From assembly GCA_964435115.1 (NCBI GenBank), contig CAYSYM010000011.1:1-64000 (forward strand): a stretch of 64,000 nucleotides of DNA. The letters are read 5' to 3'. The stretch's first letter is position 1. Each line of letters opens with the position of its first letter. The notes beneath the pieces were generated by a model. The model searched no databases and was not told the DNA's origin. It saw only the letters and a program-made list of their open reading frames with translations. This document shows positions 1 to 10,269 of this stretch, piece by piece. A program made the position numbers and the translations under genes. Origin of the DNA: CAYSYM01 sp964435115. Lineage in GTDB: Bacteria > Chloroflexota > UBA6077 > CF-72.

Positions 1-242
1 AGTTCCCGGCCGTGCTGCGTGTGCGGCTGAAGGACGGCACCGTGTTCGAGGAGCGTGTGATGCGCACCCGCGGCGGACCCGGCAACCCGCTGACCGAGGA
101 CGAGCTCCGCGACAAGTTTACGCTCAACGCCCAGCCCACGCTCGGCGAGGCGCGCGCCGATGAGCTGGCCGAGGCGATCCTGGCGCTCGATCGGGCGGCC
201 GACGTCGGGCCGCTGATGGCGCTGACCCGACCCGCGCGCTAG
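1..242 (+). CDS. MmgE/PrpD family protein, C-terminal fragment
   Basis: Only the last 80 or so residues are present; the reading frame is open at the window edge (first whole codon at position 3) and stops with TAG at 240-242. The stretch with V-R-L-K-D-G-T, then G-G-P-G-N-P-L-T-E-D-E-L-R-D-K-F looks like the end of MmgE/PrpD proteins (2-methylcitrate dehydratase / iminodisuccinate epimerase fold), which carry a 'GxxxNPLsxeElxxKF' segment near the C terminus. The substrate cannot be told from the tail. The GTG at 12 lies inside the gene and is not its start. It converges on the DUF4032 gene, with 33 bases between the stops. Confidence 0.7.
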   Translation, partial: FPAVLRVRLKDGTVFEERVMRTRGGPGNPLTEDELRDKFTLNAQPTLGEARADELAEAILALDRAADVGPLMALTRPAR

Positions 243-275
243 CGCGCCCGGCGTCTGCGCGTCGCCGGCCGCCGG

Positions 276-1541
276 TCAGACCGCCGCGTCAAGCGCCTCG
301 GGGTCGTCCGCTGCCAGCACGGTGCGCTCGTCCGGCACGAAGCGCAGCACGTTCTCGACGTACGACGCGACCGCCGCGCGCATGCCCACGTCCCGCTTCG
401 CCGCTTCCGAGAGGTACCAGCGGTGCTCCAGCACCTGGTGGAAGATCTCCGCCGGCTCCAGCTTCCCGCGGAGGTCGGCCGGGACGGCGGCGATGGTGGG
501 AGTGAACACCTCCGCCAGCCACCGGTAGGCCGCCACTTCCTCCGGCACCGGCCGCTGCTTCTCCCGCCGCTCCAGGTGCACCCGGAAGCTGGCGATGTCG
601 TTCAGCAGGCGCCGCGCCTGGTTCTCCTGCACGTCCAGACCGGTGAGCATGAGGAGCTGGCGCTGGTGGTAGCCAGGCTCGACCACGCGCGTCCGGAGGC
701 GCAGCCGGTCGCCGTCTTCCGTCGTCATCAGCTCGAGCTCCTTCACGTCGAAGCCGAGCGCGTTCAGGCGTCGGACCCGCGCCTCGATCCGGTAGCGCTC
801 GTCCGGGCCGAACACCTCTTCCCGGGTCAGCTCGCACCAGAGGTCGTCGTAACGCCGCATCAGCTCCCGCGCCGTCGCGACCGGGTCGATGCCCGGCGGC
901 AGGCCCACCGCGGCGTCCAGGTCCATCAGCTCGCCGGCAACGTTCTCCTGCGCGATCTCCAGCTCGTAGGCCCGCAGCCCGTCCGAGACGTAGCGGTGGC
1001 GTTCCGCGGTCTCCGCGTCCACGAGGTAGGCCACCAGGGCGCCCGCGTCGCGCCGGAAGAGCGTGTTCGAGAGCGAGCAGTCGCCCCAGAAGAGTCCCGC
1101 CAGGTGCAGCCGCACCAGCAGCTCGGCCAGCGCGTCGAGCAAGCTGCTGCGCAGGTCGCGCACCCCCTGGCTGGTGAACAGCACCCGGTACGGCAGGGAG
1201 AACTCCAGGTGCCGGGTGATGAGCACGGCATCCAGCTCGCCGCGCCCGCCCGGCCCGCGTCCACCGGGCGCGGGGTTGGTCGTCCGGCCGCTCACGACGC
1301 CGACGACGTCGACGACGGGCACCATCTGCTCGGCCAGGTGGCGGAGCAGGCGGTACTCGCGCTCGGCCAGGCGCTGCGGCAGCTCCTTGAGCGCGAAGAG
1401 CGCGCCGTCGTAGTTGGCGAAGCGCACCACGTGCCGCGAGATCCCGCGGGCGACCTCGACCAGTCGCTCGGATCTCCACTGGACCAGTGGGAGGTGCCAG
1501 GGCAGGTCCAGGAAATCTGGGTACCCCGGCCGGGTGACCAT
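276..1541 (-). CDS. DUF4032 domain protein with kinase-like N-terminal half
   Basis: This 421-residue protein starts at the ATG at 1541; the frame is open upstream, but that extension is Arg-rich and starts beside no ribosome site. The N-terminal half resembles a lipopolysaccharide-kinase/Ser-Thr-kinase-like fold. An A-L-K-E-L-P segment matches the ATP-anchoring lysine strand, and W-G-D-C-S-L-S-N-T-L-F resembles a catalytic loop of the H-x-D-x-x-x-x-N type, with Trp-Gly in place of the usual His-x. The C-terminal half is the DUF4032 region (V-L-E-H-R-W-Y-L-S-E and a final Y-V-E-N-V-L segment). Substrate and partners are unknown. It diverges from the sdh operon. Family call fairly sure, activity unknown. 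Confidence 0.75.
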   Translation of the reverse strand: MVTRPGYPDFLDLPWHLPLVQWRSERLVEVARGISRHVVRFANYDGALFALKELPQRLAEREYRLLRHLAEQMVPVVDVVGVVSGRTTNPAPGGRGPGGRGELDAVLITRHLEFSLPYRVLFTSQGVRDLRSSLLDALAELLVRLHLAGLFWGDCSLSNTLFRRDAGALVAYLVDAETAERHRYVSDGLRAYELEIAQENVAGELMDLDAAVGLPPGIDPVATARELMRRYDDLWCELTREEVFGPDERYRIEARVRRLNALGFDVKELELMTTEDGDRLRLRTRVVEPGYHQRQLLMLTGLDVQENQARRLLNDIASFRVHLERREKQRPVPEEVAAYRWLAEVFTPTIAAVPADLRGKLEPAEIFHQVLEHRWYLSEAAKRDVGMRAAVASYVENVLRFVPDERTVLAADDPEALDAAV

Positions 1542-1947
1542 CTGGAAGCGCACGGGCAGTCCGCTCCCAGTATGCCGCCAGAGCGCGGGGCGGATGCCAC
1601 ACACGACCCCGTCCACCCTCCGGGCGCGACCGGTGTCCGCGGGAGCGCTCGCGCGCCGCCGTGCGAGCGACCTGGTATACACTCCGGCCGATCGTTACGG
1701 TCCTCGCGTCGCCTCCTCCGCCAGCGAAGCCGGGGGTCAGGACGGCGGCGGGCGACGCCGGCGGGAACGTCGCGCCGACCTGCCCACAGTGCCGACCCTT
1801 CTCATGCGGCTGCTCGTCCGGGCGGACAGGCGTGTCGCCACGGAGCGCAGACGAGCAGCACAACCGGACCGAGGGGCGCGCGCGGTGCGGCCCGTTCTCG
1901 TGGCGCGCGCCGGGCAGCGCCACCCGGCCCGCAGAGAGGACGGACAG
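1542..1947. other. Divergent intergenic region between DUF4032 gene and sdhC
   Basis: About 400 bases without a convincing gene. Open frames run through on both strands, but their products are Arg/Ala/Gly-rich and low in hydrophobic residues, as expected for non-coding GC-rich DNA. The only landmark is the sdhC ribosome site, GAGAGGA at 1934-1940. Promoters for both flanking genes should lie here; I cannot pick a convincing -35/-10 pair. Confidence 0.4.
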
Positions 1948-2655
1948 ATGATCGGAGCGGCAGCGTTGCGGAAGGCGCCCGCCGGAGTCTTCGGGCTGTG
2001 GCAGACGTCGGTTGGCAAGAAGGCCGTCATGGCCGTGACGGGCATCATCCTCTACGGCTACGTCGTCCTCCACATGTGGGGCAACCTCAAGCTCTTCGTG
2101 GGCGCGACCTTCCTCGACGAGTACGCGCTGTGGCTGCGCGAGGTAGGCCAGCCGCTCTTCCCGCGCGAGGGGCTGCTGTGGACGGTCCGCGTCATCCTGC
2201 TCGTCTCGGTCGTCCTCCACATCGTCGCCGCCTACCAGCTTACGCGCATGAACTGGGCTGGCCGGCCCGTGGGCTACCGCACCCGCAAGGACGTGCAGGC
2301 CACCTACGCCTCGCGCACCATGCGCTGGAGCGGGGTCATCATCCTGCTGTTCGTCATCTTCCACCTCCTGGATCTGACCACGGGCACGGCCAACCCGAAC
2401 TTCGTCTACGGCCGGGTGTACGACAACGTGGTGGCCAGCTTCTCGCGCCCGTACGTCTCGCTCGTCTACACCCTGGCCGTTGGCGCCCTGGGCCTCCACC
2501 TCTACCACGGGGTGTGGAGCGCCTTCCAGACGCTCGGCCTAAACAACACGCGCTGGAACGGCTTCTGGCGCGGCCTGGCCATCCTGAGTGGCCTGGCGCT
2601 CTTTCTCGGCAACGCGTCCATGCCGCTCGCCGTCCTGGCGGGCGTGGTCAAGTAA
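1948..2655 (+). CDS. sdhC: Succinate dehydrogenase cytochrome b subunit
   Basis: A 235-residue membrane anchor of succinate:quinone oxidoreductase. Five hydrophobic helices are visible, the arrangement of the single-subunit (type B) cytochrome b558 family that carries two b hemes. Candidate axial histidines sit in L-H-M-W-G-N (helix 1), V-V-L-H-I-V-A (helix 2), I-F-H-L-L (helix 3) and L-H-L-Y-H-G-V-W (helix 4). The ATG at 1948 follows GAGAGGA by seven bases and gives the family length; the open frame upstream is not coding. It is the first gene of sdhCAB. The flavoprotein starts 18 bases downstream. No separate SdhD is present, which agrees with the single-subunit type. Confidence 0.93.
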   Translation: MIGAAALRKAPAGVFGLWQTSVGKKAVMAVTGIILYGYVVLHMWGNLKLFVGATFLDEYALWLREVGQPLFPREGLLWTVRVILLVSVVLHIVAAYQLTRMNWAGRPVGYRTRKDVQATYASRTMRWSGVIILLFVIFHLLDLTTGTANPNFVYGRVYDNVVASFSRPYVSLVYTLAVGALGLHLYHGVWSAFQTLGLNNTRWNGFWRGLAILSGLALFLGNASMPLAVLAGVVK

Positions 2656-2673
2656 GCAGGGAGTGATCCCGAC

Positions 2674-4659
<1,986 letters not shown>

Positions 4660-4703
4660 TCGGGCCTCGGCGTTCACCCATCACACGCCGGGGCTATCAG
4701 CCC

Positions 4704-4765
4704 TCAGCGGTCAGCGCGCAGCACGCAGCCAGCGTTGGCGCTGCCCGGCGCCTCCTGACCGCTGA
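4704..4765. repeat. Inverted repeat between sdhA and sdhB
   Basis: TCAGCGGTCAG (4704-4714) is repeated in exact inverted form as CTGACCGCTGA (4755-4765). The 40-base interval contains a second small hairpin, AGCG-TTGG-CGCT. No T-run follows, so it is more likely an RNA-stability or intergenic repeat element than a terminator. It lies 22 bases upstream of sdhB and could set the ratio of the iron-sulfur subunit. Confidence 0.6.
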
Positions 4766-4786
4766 CTTCTCACTCGTAGGACCACC

Positions 4787-5536
4787 ATGAAACTGACTCT
4801 CAACGTCTGGCGCCAGAAGAATGCGCAGGCCCCGGGCCGCTTCGTCACCTACGCGGCGGCCGACGTCAGCCCGGACATGTCGTTCCTGGAGATGCTGGAC
4901 GTCGTCAACGAAGAGCTGGCCACGCGGGGCGAGGACCCCATCGCCTTCGATAGCGACTGCCGCGAGGGGATCTGCGGCATGTGCGGACTGCTGGTCAACG
5001 GCATTGCCCAGGGTCCCGAGAGGGCCACGACTGTCTGCCAGCTCCACATGCGCCACTTTCACGATGGCGAGACGATCACCATCGAACCGTGGCGAGCGCG
5101 CGCCTTCCCGGTGATCAAGGACCTCGTGGTCGATCGGGCCTCGCTCGACCGCATCATGGCCGCGGGCGGCTACATCTCGGTCTCCACCGGCAGCGCGCCG
5201 GATGCCAATGCCATCCCGGTGCCCAAGGCCGACTCGGACGGGGCCATGGACGCCGCGGCGTGCATCCAGTGCGGGGCGTGCGTGGCCGCCTGCCCGAACG
5301 CCTCGGCAACCCTGTTCGTGGCGGCCAAGGTCGGGCACCTGGGCCTCCTGCCTCAGGGCCAGCCGGAGCGGTACGGGCGCGTCATGCGCATGCAGCAGCA
5401 GATGGAGGCGGAGGGCTTCGGCGCCTGCACCAACATCGGCGAATGCTCGGCGGTGTGCCCCAAGGAGATCAGCCTCGACTTCATCGCCCGGCTGAACCGT
5501 GACCTGATTGGCGCCACGCTCAGAGGCGACGCCTAA
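4787..5536 (+). CDS. sdhB: Succinate dehydrogenase iron-sulfur subunit
   Basis: This 249-residue subunit passes electrons from FAD to quinone. The N-terminal 2Fe-2S ferredoxin domain has D-C-R-E-G-I-C-G-M-C-G (Cys58, 63 and 66) and a fourth Cys near residue 84. The C-terminal domain has C-I-Q-C-G-A-C-V-A-A-C-P, then C-T-N-I-G-E-C-S-A-V-C-P, which together supply ligands for the 4Fe-4S and 3Fe-4S clusters. The ATG at 4787 gives the family length. It is the last gene of the operon and ends 25 bases before a perfect palindromic terminator. Confidence 0.95.
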   Translation: MKLTLNVWRQKNAQAPGRFVTYAAADVSPDMSFLEMLDVVNEELATRGEDPIAFDSDCREGICGMCGLLVNGIAQGPERATTVCQLHMRHFHDGETITIEPWRARAFPVIKDLVVDRASLDRIMAAGGYISVSTGSAPDANAIPVPKADSDGAMDAAACIQCGACVAACPNASATLFVAAKVGHLGLLPQGQPERYGRVMRMQQQMEAEGFGACTNIGECSAVCPKEISLDFIARLNRDLIGATLRGDA

Positions 5537-5561
5537 GCGCTCCGCGCTTCCTCATTGAGGG

Positions 5562-5591
5562 GGCCACGCACGTGGGCCCACGTGCGTGGCC
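5562..5591. terminator. Bidirectional terminator, perfect 15-bp palindrome
   Basis: GGCCACGCACGTGGG is followed directly by its exact reverse complement CCCACGTGCGTGGCC. It lies between the convergent sdhB and FapA-type genes. Flanking G-rich and CTTGCCCC sequence can extend the stem weakly. There is no U-tract, as is common in such GC-rich genomes. Confidence 0.75.
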
Positions 5592-5621
5592 TTGCCCCTG
5601 AGGCGCCGCCCGCCCGGTCGA

Positions 5622-7073
5622 TCAGAGCGGGCCCGGCTCGACTTCGCGGCGCTCGTTCAGCCGTAGGCGCGTGCGCTGGAGCGGATCGTTGACCAGGTAG
5701 TGGGCGCTCCCAATCGTGACGCGCACGCCGGGGTAGCAGACGTCCAGCGCGTCCACGCGCGCGGTGCGGATCTCCCCGAGCTGCAGGTGGAGCTCCGCGG
5801 CCCGCCCGGCCAGGAGCTCCACCTGCTCGGTGAGCTGGTCGCGTGCAGCGGCGAGCTGCCGCAGCGTCTCGTGCTTCTCGGGCGGGAGCAGGCCGCGGCG
5901 GTGCTGCTCCAGGAGGAACTCGATCCCCTGGCTCGTGCGCTGCAGCCGCGCCTGCTCGTCGGCCTCCAGCTTCCGCGTGGCGTGCAATTCGGCGAGCAGC
6001 CGGGGCGCCATGCCCACGACAATCTCGGTGGCGGCCCCGATGTGCGAGCCCAGGAACCGCGCTGACACCGTGTCGCGCGCGGCCACCCGTCCGCCGATGA
6101 TCGCCCCTCGCCTGCCCACCACCTCCACGCTCACGCCGGCCTCGACCCGACTGCTCAAGATGCCGTCGGCCGCCCATACGTGCCCTCCCGCTCGGACGTC
6201 CGCGTTCTCGATGAACTTGGCCTTGACCGACCCGCCGGCGGCGATGTGTCCGTGGCCACCCCCCTGGATGCCGTAGAGCACTGTGATGCTGCCGCCGGCT
6301 TCCACCGTCCCCCCATCGACACCGCCGTAGATCTCCACGTCGCCGCCAGCCTTCACCCAGAAGCCGGGATGGACGTTGCCACGCACGAGGACGCTCCCCA
6401 CGAACTCGATGTTCCCCGTCTCCGGGCTGATGTCGGTCCCTGCCTCGAAGACCGTGGAGACGATGATCCGCCCCTCGATCAGAGTCGCGTGCCCGTCGAT
6501 GGTGGCGACGACGCGCAGCTGGTCGTCGGCGTACGCGGTGCCCTTCCCGGGCCGCAATGCGGCCTCGCGTCCGGCCTTCGCGGGCACCACCGTGCCGAGT
6601 ACGTTCATGCCCGGCACCCCGGGCGTGGGAGCGGTGCGGGTGCCCAGCACCGTGCCCTTGGCGACGCCGCGGACCAGGCCGAGGTCGAAGAGGTCCACGC
6701 TTCCGTCGGGCCGCACTCTGGGGCGGCCGCTCACCGCCGTTAGACAGGGGTGGTACTCGCCCGTGCCGTTCTCGCCCGGCACGGGCGGCCGCCCCCGGGC
6801 GACGACCCTCGGCTCCCCCGGGGGCGCCCCACGCGGACGGCCCTCCGCGTCGGCGACGGCGCGCTTGACGGCGGCCGCGTCGATGCCGAACACGACGCCG
6901 GCCTCGGCCAGCTTCTGGAGCGCCTGGTCCGCGCTCGCCGGCGTCCCGCCCTCGCCAGGCGGCGCGACGACCAGGAACGCGCTCATCCGGTCCGGTGCCA
7001 CCCGCACGGACACCTCGCCATGCTGGATCGTCTGCTCCGGCGGGGCCTGGGCCGTTGCTTCAACCATCGCCAC
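5622..7073 (-). CDS. FapA family protein (DUF342, polymerization-type beta-helix)
   Basis: A 483-residue cytoplasmic protein. After a variable N-terminal domain with G-V-V-F-G-I-D, the central region (roughly residues 165-340) is a glycine-rich repeat of short strands (G-N-I-E-F-V-G-S-V-L-V-R-G-N-V, A-G-G-D-V-E-I-Y-G-G-V, A-G-G-S-V-K-A-K-F-I-E-N-A), the right-handed beta-helix of the DUF342/FapA family. Residues about 350-420 are a predicted coiled coil, followed by a small terminal beta domain. The family is tied to cell-surface, flagellar or polymer-assembly functions, with no firm biochemical role. A receiver protein is encoded upstream on the same strand, which suggests a signalling context. 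Confidence 0.85.
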   Translation of the reverse strand: MAMVEATAQAPPEQTIQHGEVSVRVAPDRMSAFLVVAPPGEGGTPASADQALQKLAEAGVVFGIDAAAVKRAVADAEGRPRGAPPGEPRVVARGRPPVPGENGTGEYHPCLTAVSGRPRVRPDGSVDLFDLGLVRGVAKGTVLGTRTAPTPGVPGMNVLGTVVPAKAGREAALRPGKGTAYADDQLRVVATIDGHATLIEGRIIVSTVFEAGTDISPETGNIEFVGSVLVRGNVHPGFWVKAGGDVEIYGGVDGGTVEAGGSITVLYGIQGGGHGHIAAGGSVKAKFIENADVRAGGHVWAADGILSSRVEAGVSVEVVGRRGAIIGGRVAARDTVSARFLGSHIGAATEIVVGMAPRLLAELHATRKLEADEQARLQRTSQGIEFLLEQHRRGLLPPEKHETLRQLAAARDQLTEQVELLAGRAAELHLQLGEIRTARVDALDVCYPGVRVTIGSAHYLVNDPLQRTRLRLNERREVEPGPL

Positions 7074-7250
7074 TTCCGACGGGCTCCCCCAGTGTGATGC
7101 GGGCGCTTCCTTGTCTGAAGTATCGGAAGGCTCCCCGCCCGCCTTGATCCCCGCGCGGGGAGTACTTCCAGGCCGGCTCGGACAGACGTTCGGATCGCCC
7201 CCGTCAACTGGCCAGAGCGCCGGGCTCCACGCACGGCGCCGCCGAGGCGG

Positions 7251-7778
7251 CTACGCGTGCGGGAACCGGCGCTGGAGGGCTGCGTCCCGGTTCCTGGCGC
7301 GCGTGCTCCACACCGCGGCGCGCGGCCGCCGCCCCACGCTCGTCACGCTCGGGCGACCGGTCGGCCTCGAGCGCGCTGGCGCGGCCGCCAGCCGAACCTG
7401 CTTCTCGATCGCCTGCCGTAGCCCCGCAATCAGCTCCTCGATGCCAAACGGCTTCTTGACGACGGCGTCCGCCAGCCGCCACCCTTCCTCACCCAGGTCG
7501 GCGACCCGCGCGCTGACCACGACGACCGGGATCGTCCGCGTCGCCGCCGCCCGCTTCAGATCGGCCAGTAGCTTCTGCCCGGGCCGCTCCGGGAGCGCGA
7601 GGTCGAGCAGGATCAGGGCGGGGAGGCGGCTCGCCAGCAGGCGGGTGGCCGTGTACCCGTTCGACGCCTCGAGCACCTCGAACCCCCGCTCGGCGAGGAT
7701 CTCGGCCTCGAGCGCTCGCACCCACGGGTCGTCCTCGACGACGAGGACGAGCGGCCGCGGAGACGCTCCCGCGTTCAT
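7251..7778 (-). CDS. Receiver-only response regulator
   Basis: The 175-residue product has one CheY-like receiver domain: acidic pair Asp16-Asp17, phospho-acceptor Asp59 in L-I-L-L-D-L-A, the Ser of V-V-S-A-R and the Lys of V-V-K-K-P-F-G. The rest (about 55 residues) is basic and has no recognisable output domain. The ATG at 7778 was chosen because residues upstream are unrelated to receivers. It may act by protein-protein contact or in a phosphorelay. No histidine kinase is encoded in this window. Confidence 0.85.
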   Translation of the reverse strand: MNAGASPRPLVLVVEDDPWVRALEAEILAERGFEVLEASNGYTATRLLASRLPALILLDLALPERPGQKLLADLKRAAATRTIPVVVVSARVADLGEEGWRLADAVVKKPFGIEELIAGLRQAIEKQVRLAAAPARSRPTGRPSVTSVGRRPRAAVWSTRARNRDAALQRRFPHA

Positions 7779-8049
7779 GCTGGTCGGCCACCTCCGGCGA
7801 GCAGGGCCGGCCACCGCACCGGACCCCGGGCTTACGTCAACATGGTACCCTCGCAGCGGCCGCGGGCGCGCGGGGTGCATCCCGAATGTGACGCGCCCCG
7901 CGTTCTTCCGGTCAGGCCTGGCGCTAAGTCAGCGTTGAGCAGCCGGAGGGCCTCGCGGGCGCCCAGGCGGCGGCCGTCCGCTCACGGTCGCGCGCCCCAT
8001 GGGGAGCGGCGCCCGACAGTGGCTGCGCCGCGCGGCGCCCGCGCCCCCG

Positions 8050-8244
8050 TCAGCGCCGGCGTCGCGGCGACGCCAGCGCGAGCAGGGCAATCCCGAAGCC
8101 GAGCCCGGCGACCTCGCCCAGGATGACGCCCGGCCACGGCGACGTACCGGTCAGCCCCCAGAAGAGGAGCGCAATCACCGCCCCCAGCACCGCCACCGCG
8201 ACCGTGGCGGCGACCGCCTCTTCCAGCAGCGGGTCCAGCTTCAC
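8050..8244 (-). CDS. Small two-helix membrane protein, unknown
   Basis: A 64-residue product with two hydrophobic segments (A-V-A-A-T-V-A-V-A-V-L-G-A-V-I-A-L-L and I-L-G-E-V-A-G-L-G-F-G-I-A-L-L) and an Arg-rich tail, a membrane-protein composition that GC-rich non-coding frames seldom give. The N terminus, M-K-L-D-P-L-L-E-E, is amphipathic. No family recognised and no close neighbour on the same strand. Confidence 0.5.
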   Translation of the reverse strand: MKLDPLLEEAVAATVAVAVLGAVIALLFWGLTGTSPWPGVILGEVAGLGFGIALLALASPRRRR

Positions 8245-8401
8245 GCGCCTGGAGTGTAGCGGCCGGGTGCCGCGCCGACGCCCCTACCCAAGCCGCGCCA
8301 CGGTCCACGCGCGGGCGCGTCCCGGCCGTCGGCACGCGTCCACCAGCCGGCGAGCAGCTCGCCCCGGCCTACCGGGCCCGGATCGAGGCCGCTGCGGCCC
8401 A

Positions 8402-8503
8402 GAGTTTACAGGACTGTTACCGGCCGGTGATCTCCCGGTGATCTGGCACGCCTAGAATCGCTCGGGCACGGCCCGACGGACCGCCAGGCGCTCGGGCCGC
8501 GAC
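8402..8503 (+). repeat. 102-bp promoter repeat, copy 1
   Basis: This segment matches 11904-12005 at 100 of 102 positions (differences at 8422 and 8465 by direct reading). Each copy lies upstream of one of two paralogous secreted-protein genes. Here the gene starts 235 bases further on, at 8739. The region between 8504 and 8738 contains no gene. Its stretch near 8577-8600 still resembles the start region of the second paralogue (GAGACGATCCACAC against GAGATGATCCATAC), so about 60 bases seem to have been inserted and the old start lost. Confidence 0.9.
8424..8458 (+). promoter_or_regulatory. Tandem 11-bp activator-type boxes and -10, copy 1
   Basis: CCGGTGATCT occurs at 8424-8433 and again at 8435-8444, an 11-base period. 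A -10-like TAGAAT follows at 8453-8458, eight bases after the second box. Two direct boxes one helical turn apart next to a -10 with no good -35 is the layout of OmpR/PhoB-type response-regulator promoters. Transcription would start near 8465, leaving a long leader of about 270 bases. Confidence 0.6.
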
Positions 8504-8738
8504 GACGAGCGCAGGGAGGAAAGGAAGGGCTCCCCGTCGGGCCGGCTCGCAGGCGGCGAGCGTGGCGCTCCCAGCCCGCGAGACGATCCACACCCACAGT
8601 TCGATCGCCGGATTCTGCCGATCACGTTTGGTCGTCACGTTCGGCGAATCGTTCCGCGTGAGATGAGCTGATCGCTCAACACACCATTAACAGCCAGGAG
8701 CGGGGAGTTTCTCTGGGCACACCAGGGGGACGTTCCAC

Positions 8739-9512
8739 TTGGCTATTCGCAGACGGAGAAGCGTCGTGCGTCGAAACACAGGATATGGGCTATTCGCGGC
8801 TCAGGCTTCTGCCTTTGTAGCCGCCATCGTGGTAGCCACAGCTATCCCGGCGCCGGCATCTGCGGATGTACAGTCAGTCAACAACAGCTGTCGAGCTGCA
8901 ACGTTCAGCACTGATTTCACCGCGCTTGCGAAGAGTATTGCCATGAACGCGTTCACCACGGACGAGGGCAACAGCTGTTATGAGGCGATGTCGGACAGCC
9001 AGCGCGACCTGCTCTTGAAAGCATACCTGGCTGTAATTGGCATTTCTGAGGCGGAACTGCAGGAAGAGGCCAAGCAGCTTCGTTCTGCCCCTCCGCCGGG
9101 TCCGCCGCCCGTCCAGCCTCGTCCGAGCGCCAGCGCGACCCCGCTCTCCCTGCAGACGGCCTCGTCCGGCTGGATCGCCGAGTGGGCAGAGCACGACCCC
9201 ACAGGCTGGGGCACCTATGTTGGAACGCCGAATTCGTATTTCCAGGATTCCACCTGGTGCGACGGCGACCCAGGGGACGTGGACTACGGGTTCCCGACCA
9301 ACATGGGCACGGCCGTTTCGAACCTCAGTCACCTTCGCACCCGCGGGATGGAGATCCGGGTAACCCTCATGCTCGCCGGGTACGGGGGTCTCAACACCTG
9401 GATTGATTATCCGTCATCTACGGTCTATCCCTGCGTTGGCGACAATGGTGTGATTGTCGGCGGTGGAGTCGGCAACATTCAGAACAACTTGCGCATGCTC
9501 TACAACGGGTAG
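8739..9512 (+). CDS. Secreted two-domain protein of unknown family, paralogue 1
   Basis: A 257-residue exported protein. It starts at TTG 8739, nine bases after a GGGGGA ribosome site. Residues 1-42 are a signal peptide (Arg-rich n-region, hydrophobic core, A-S-A cleavage site). Domain 1 (about 45-115) is helical with two Cys and ends G-I-S-E-A-E-L. A Pro-rich linker follows (about 116-135). Domain 2 (about 140-257) contains N-S-Y-F-Q-D, W-C-D-G-D-P-G-D-V-D-Y, F-P-T-N-M and a terminal V-G-N-I-Q-N-N-L. The same order and residues occur in the protein at 12044-12754. No known family recognised; the Asp-rich C-D-x-D-P-x-D motif could bind a metal. A strong hairpin follows the gene. Confidence 0.8.
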   Translation: MAIRRRRSVVRRNTGYGLFAAQASAFVAAIVVATAIPAPASADVQSVNNSCRAATFSTDFTALAKSIAMNAFTTDEGNSCYEAMSDSQRDLLLKAYLAVIGISEAELQEEAKQLRSAPPPGPPPVQPRPSASATPLSLQTASSGWIAEWAEHDPTGWGTYVGTPNSYFQDSTWCDGDPGDVDYGFPTNMGTAVSNLSHLRTRGMEIRVTLMLAGYGGLNTWIDYPSSTVYPCVGDNGVIVGGGVGNIQNNLRMLYNG

Positions 9513-9547
9513 CGTGGCGGCAGGCATCCAGGAGACAGAACGGTTCA

Positions 9548-9587
9548 CTCCACAGCAGCGAGAGGCCAACCTCTCGCTGCTGTGGAG
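9548..9587. terminator. 18-bp stem, 4-base loop hairpin after paralogue 1
   Basis: CTCCACAGCAGCGAGAGG (9548-9565) pairs perfectly with CCTCTCGCTGCTGTGGAG (9570-9587) around the loop CCAA. It is 35 bases after the stop codon of the secreted protein and 70 bases before the next gene. No U-tract follows. It is probably a transcription terminator or a 3'-end stabiliser. Confidence 0.8.
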
Positions 9588-9657
9588 CGCAGTCGGCAGG
9601 TGGTAGACCGCTCCCACGAAATGGGGCGTGCGCGGGAGGAAGGAGCAAGACTGTGCC

Positions 9658-10077
9658 ATGGTTGGACGGATACCTGCACGGCGGCGCCTCGTGGTCCTCG
9701 GAGCCGGCCTGATGACCTTGGGCGTGCTCCTGTTCTCGCTCGTCACGCGATGGCTGGTGCGCCTGCCCCAGTACCCCCAGTACCCTATCGTTGCAGACGG
9801 AGCCTTCTTTGGTGGTATCGCCCTGTTCGCCTCTGGCTGGGTGCTCGTGGGTACGGGCCTCCGCCGGCAGCAGAACCCGCGGTCGGGGGCGTTGTGGGCT
9901 GCGGTGCTCTACGTCGCGGTAGGCATCGGCTGGCTCGGCAGCTACGTGTCCTACACGGTGCTCTCCGGAGAGAGGCTGCTGACGTCCTGGGCGACGCCGG
10001 TGGCGCTGCTGCTCGCCGTGCTGTGGCCCTGGTATGTCGCGGCGGTGTTGGGCGTGTTCGGGCTCGGGCTTCGCTAG
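9658..10077 (+). CDS. Four-helix membrane protein, unknown
   Basis: A 139-residue protein with four hydrophobic segments: R-R-L-V-V-L-G-A-G-L-M-T-L-G, I-V-A-D-G-A-F-F-G-G-I-A-L-F, L-W-A-A-V-L-Y-V-A-V-G-I-G-W and A-T-P-V-A-L-L-L-A-V-L-W. ATG 9658 follows an AGGAAGGAG ribosome site by about 12 bases. It lies behind paralogue 1 but beyond the hairpin at 9548-9587. The other paralogue is also followed by a membrane protein, so the two may work together, though the membrane proteins are not obviously homologous. Family not recognised. Confidence 0.7.
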   Translation: MVGRIPARRRLVVLGAGLMTLGVLLFSLVTRWLVRLPQYPQYPIVADGAFFGGIALFASGWVLVGTGLRRQQNPRSGALWAAVLYVAVGIGWLGSYVSYTVLSGERLLTSWATPVALLLAVLWPWYVAAVLGVFGLGLR

Positions 10078-10269
10078 CCACCGCCAGGTACCCTGGGTTC
10101 CCGGTCGACGGCGACGATCACGGCATGGGGGTCTGGCGAGTCCAGCCGCGGGCTGCCCTCAACTCGGAGGGAGCGGCGGAGATGCGCGAGCCCACGACTC
10201 GTTGGCCCTTCGACGGAGGGGAGGCGGCCCCGCCGTCCGGTCACCCGCACGGACGAGCGGAGAGAACGC

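Noticed and set aside
289..2508. Very long opposite-strand frames over the DUF4032 and sdhC genes
   Set aside because: Their products are Arg/Gly/Ala/His-rich with no domain, as expected for GC-rich shadow frames.
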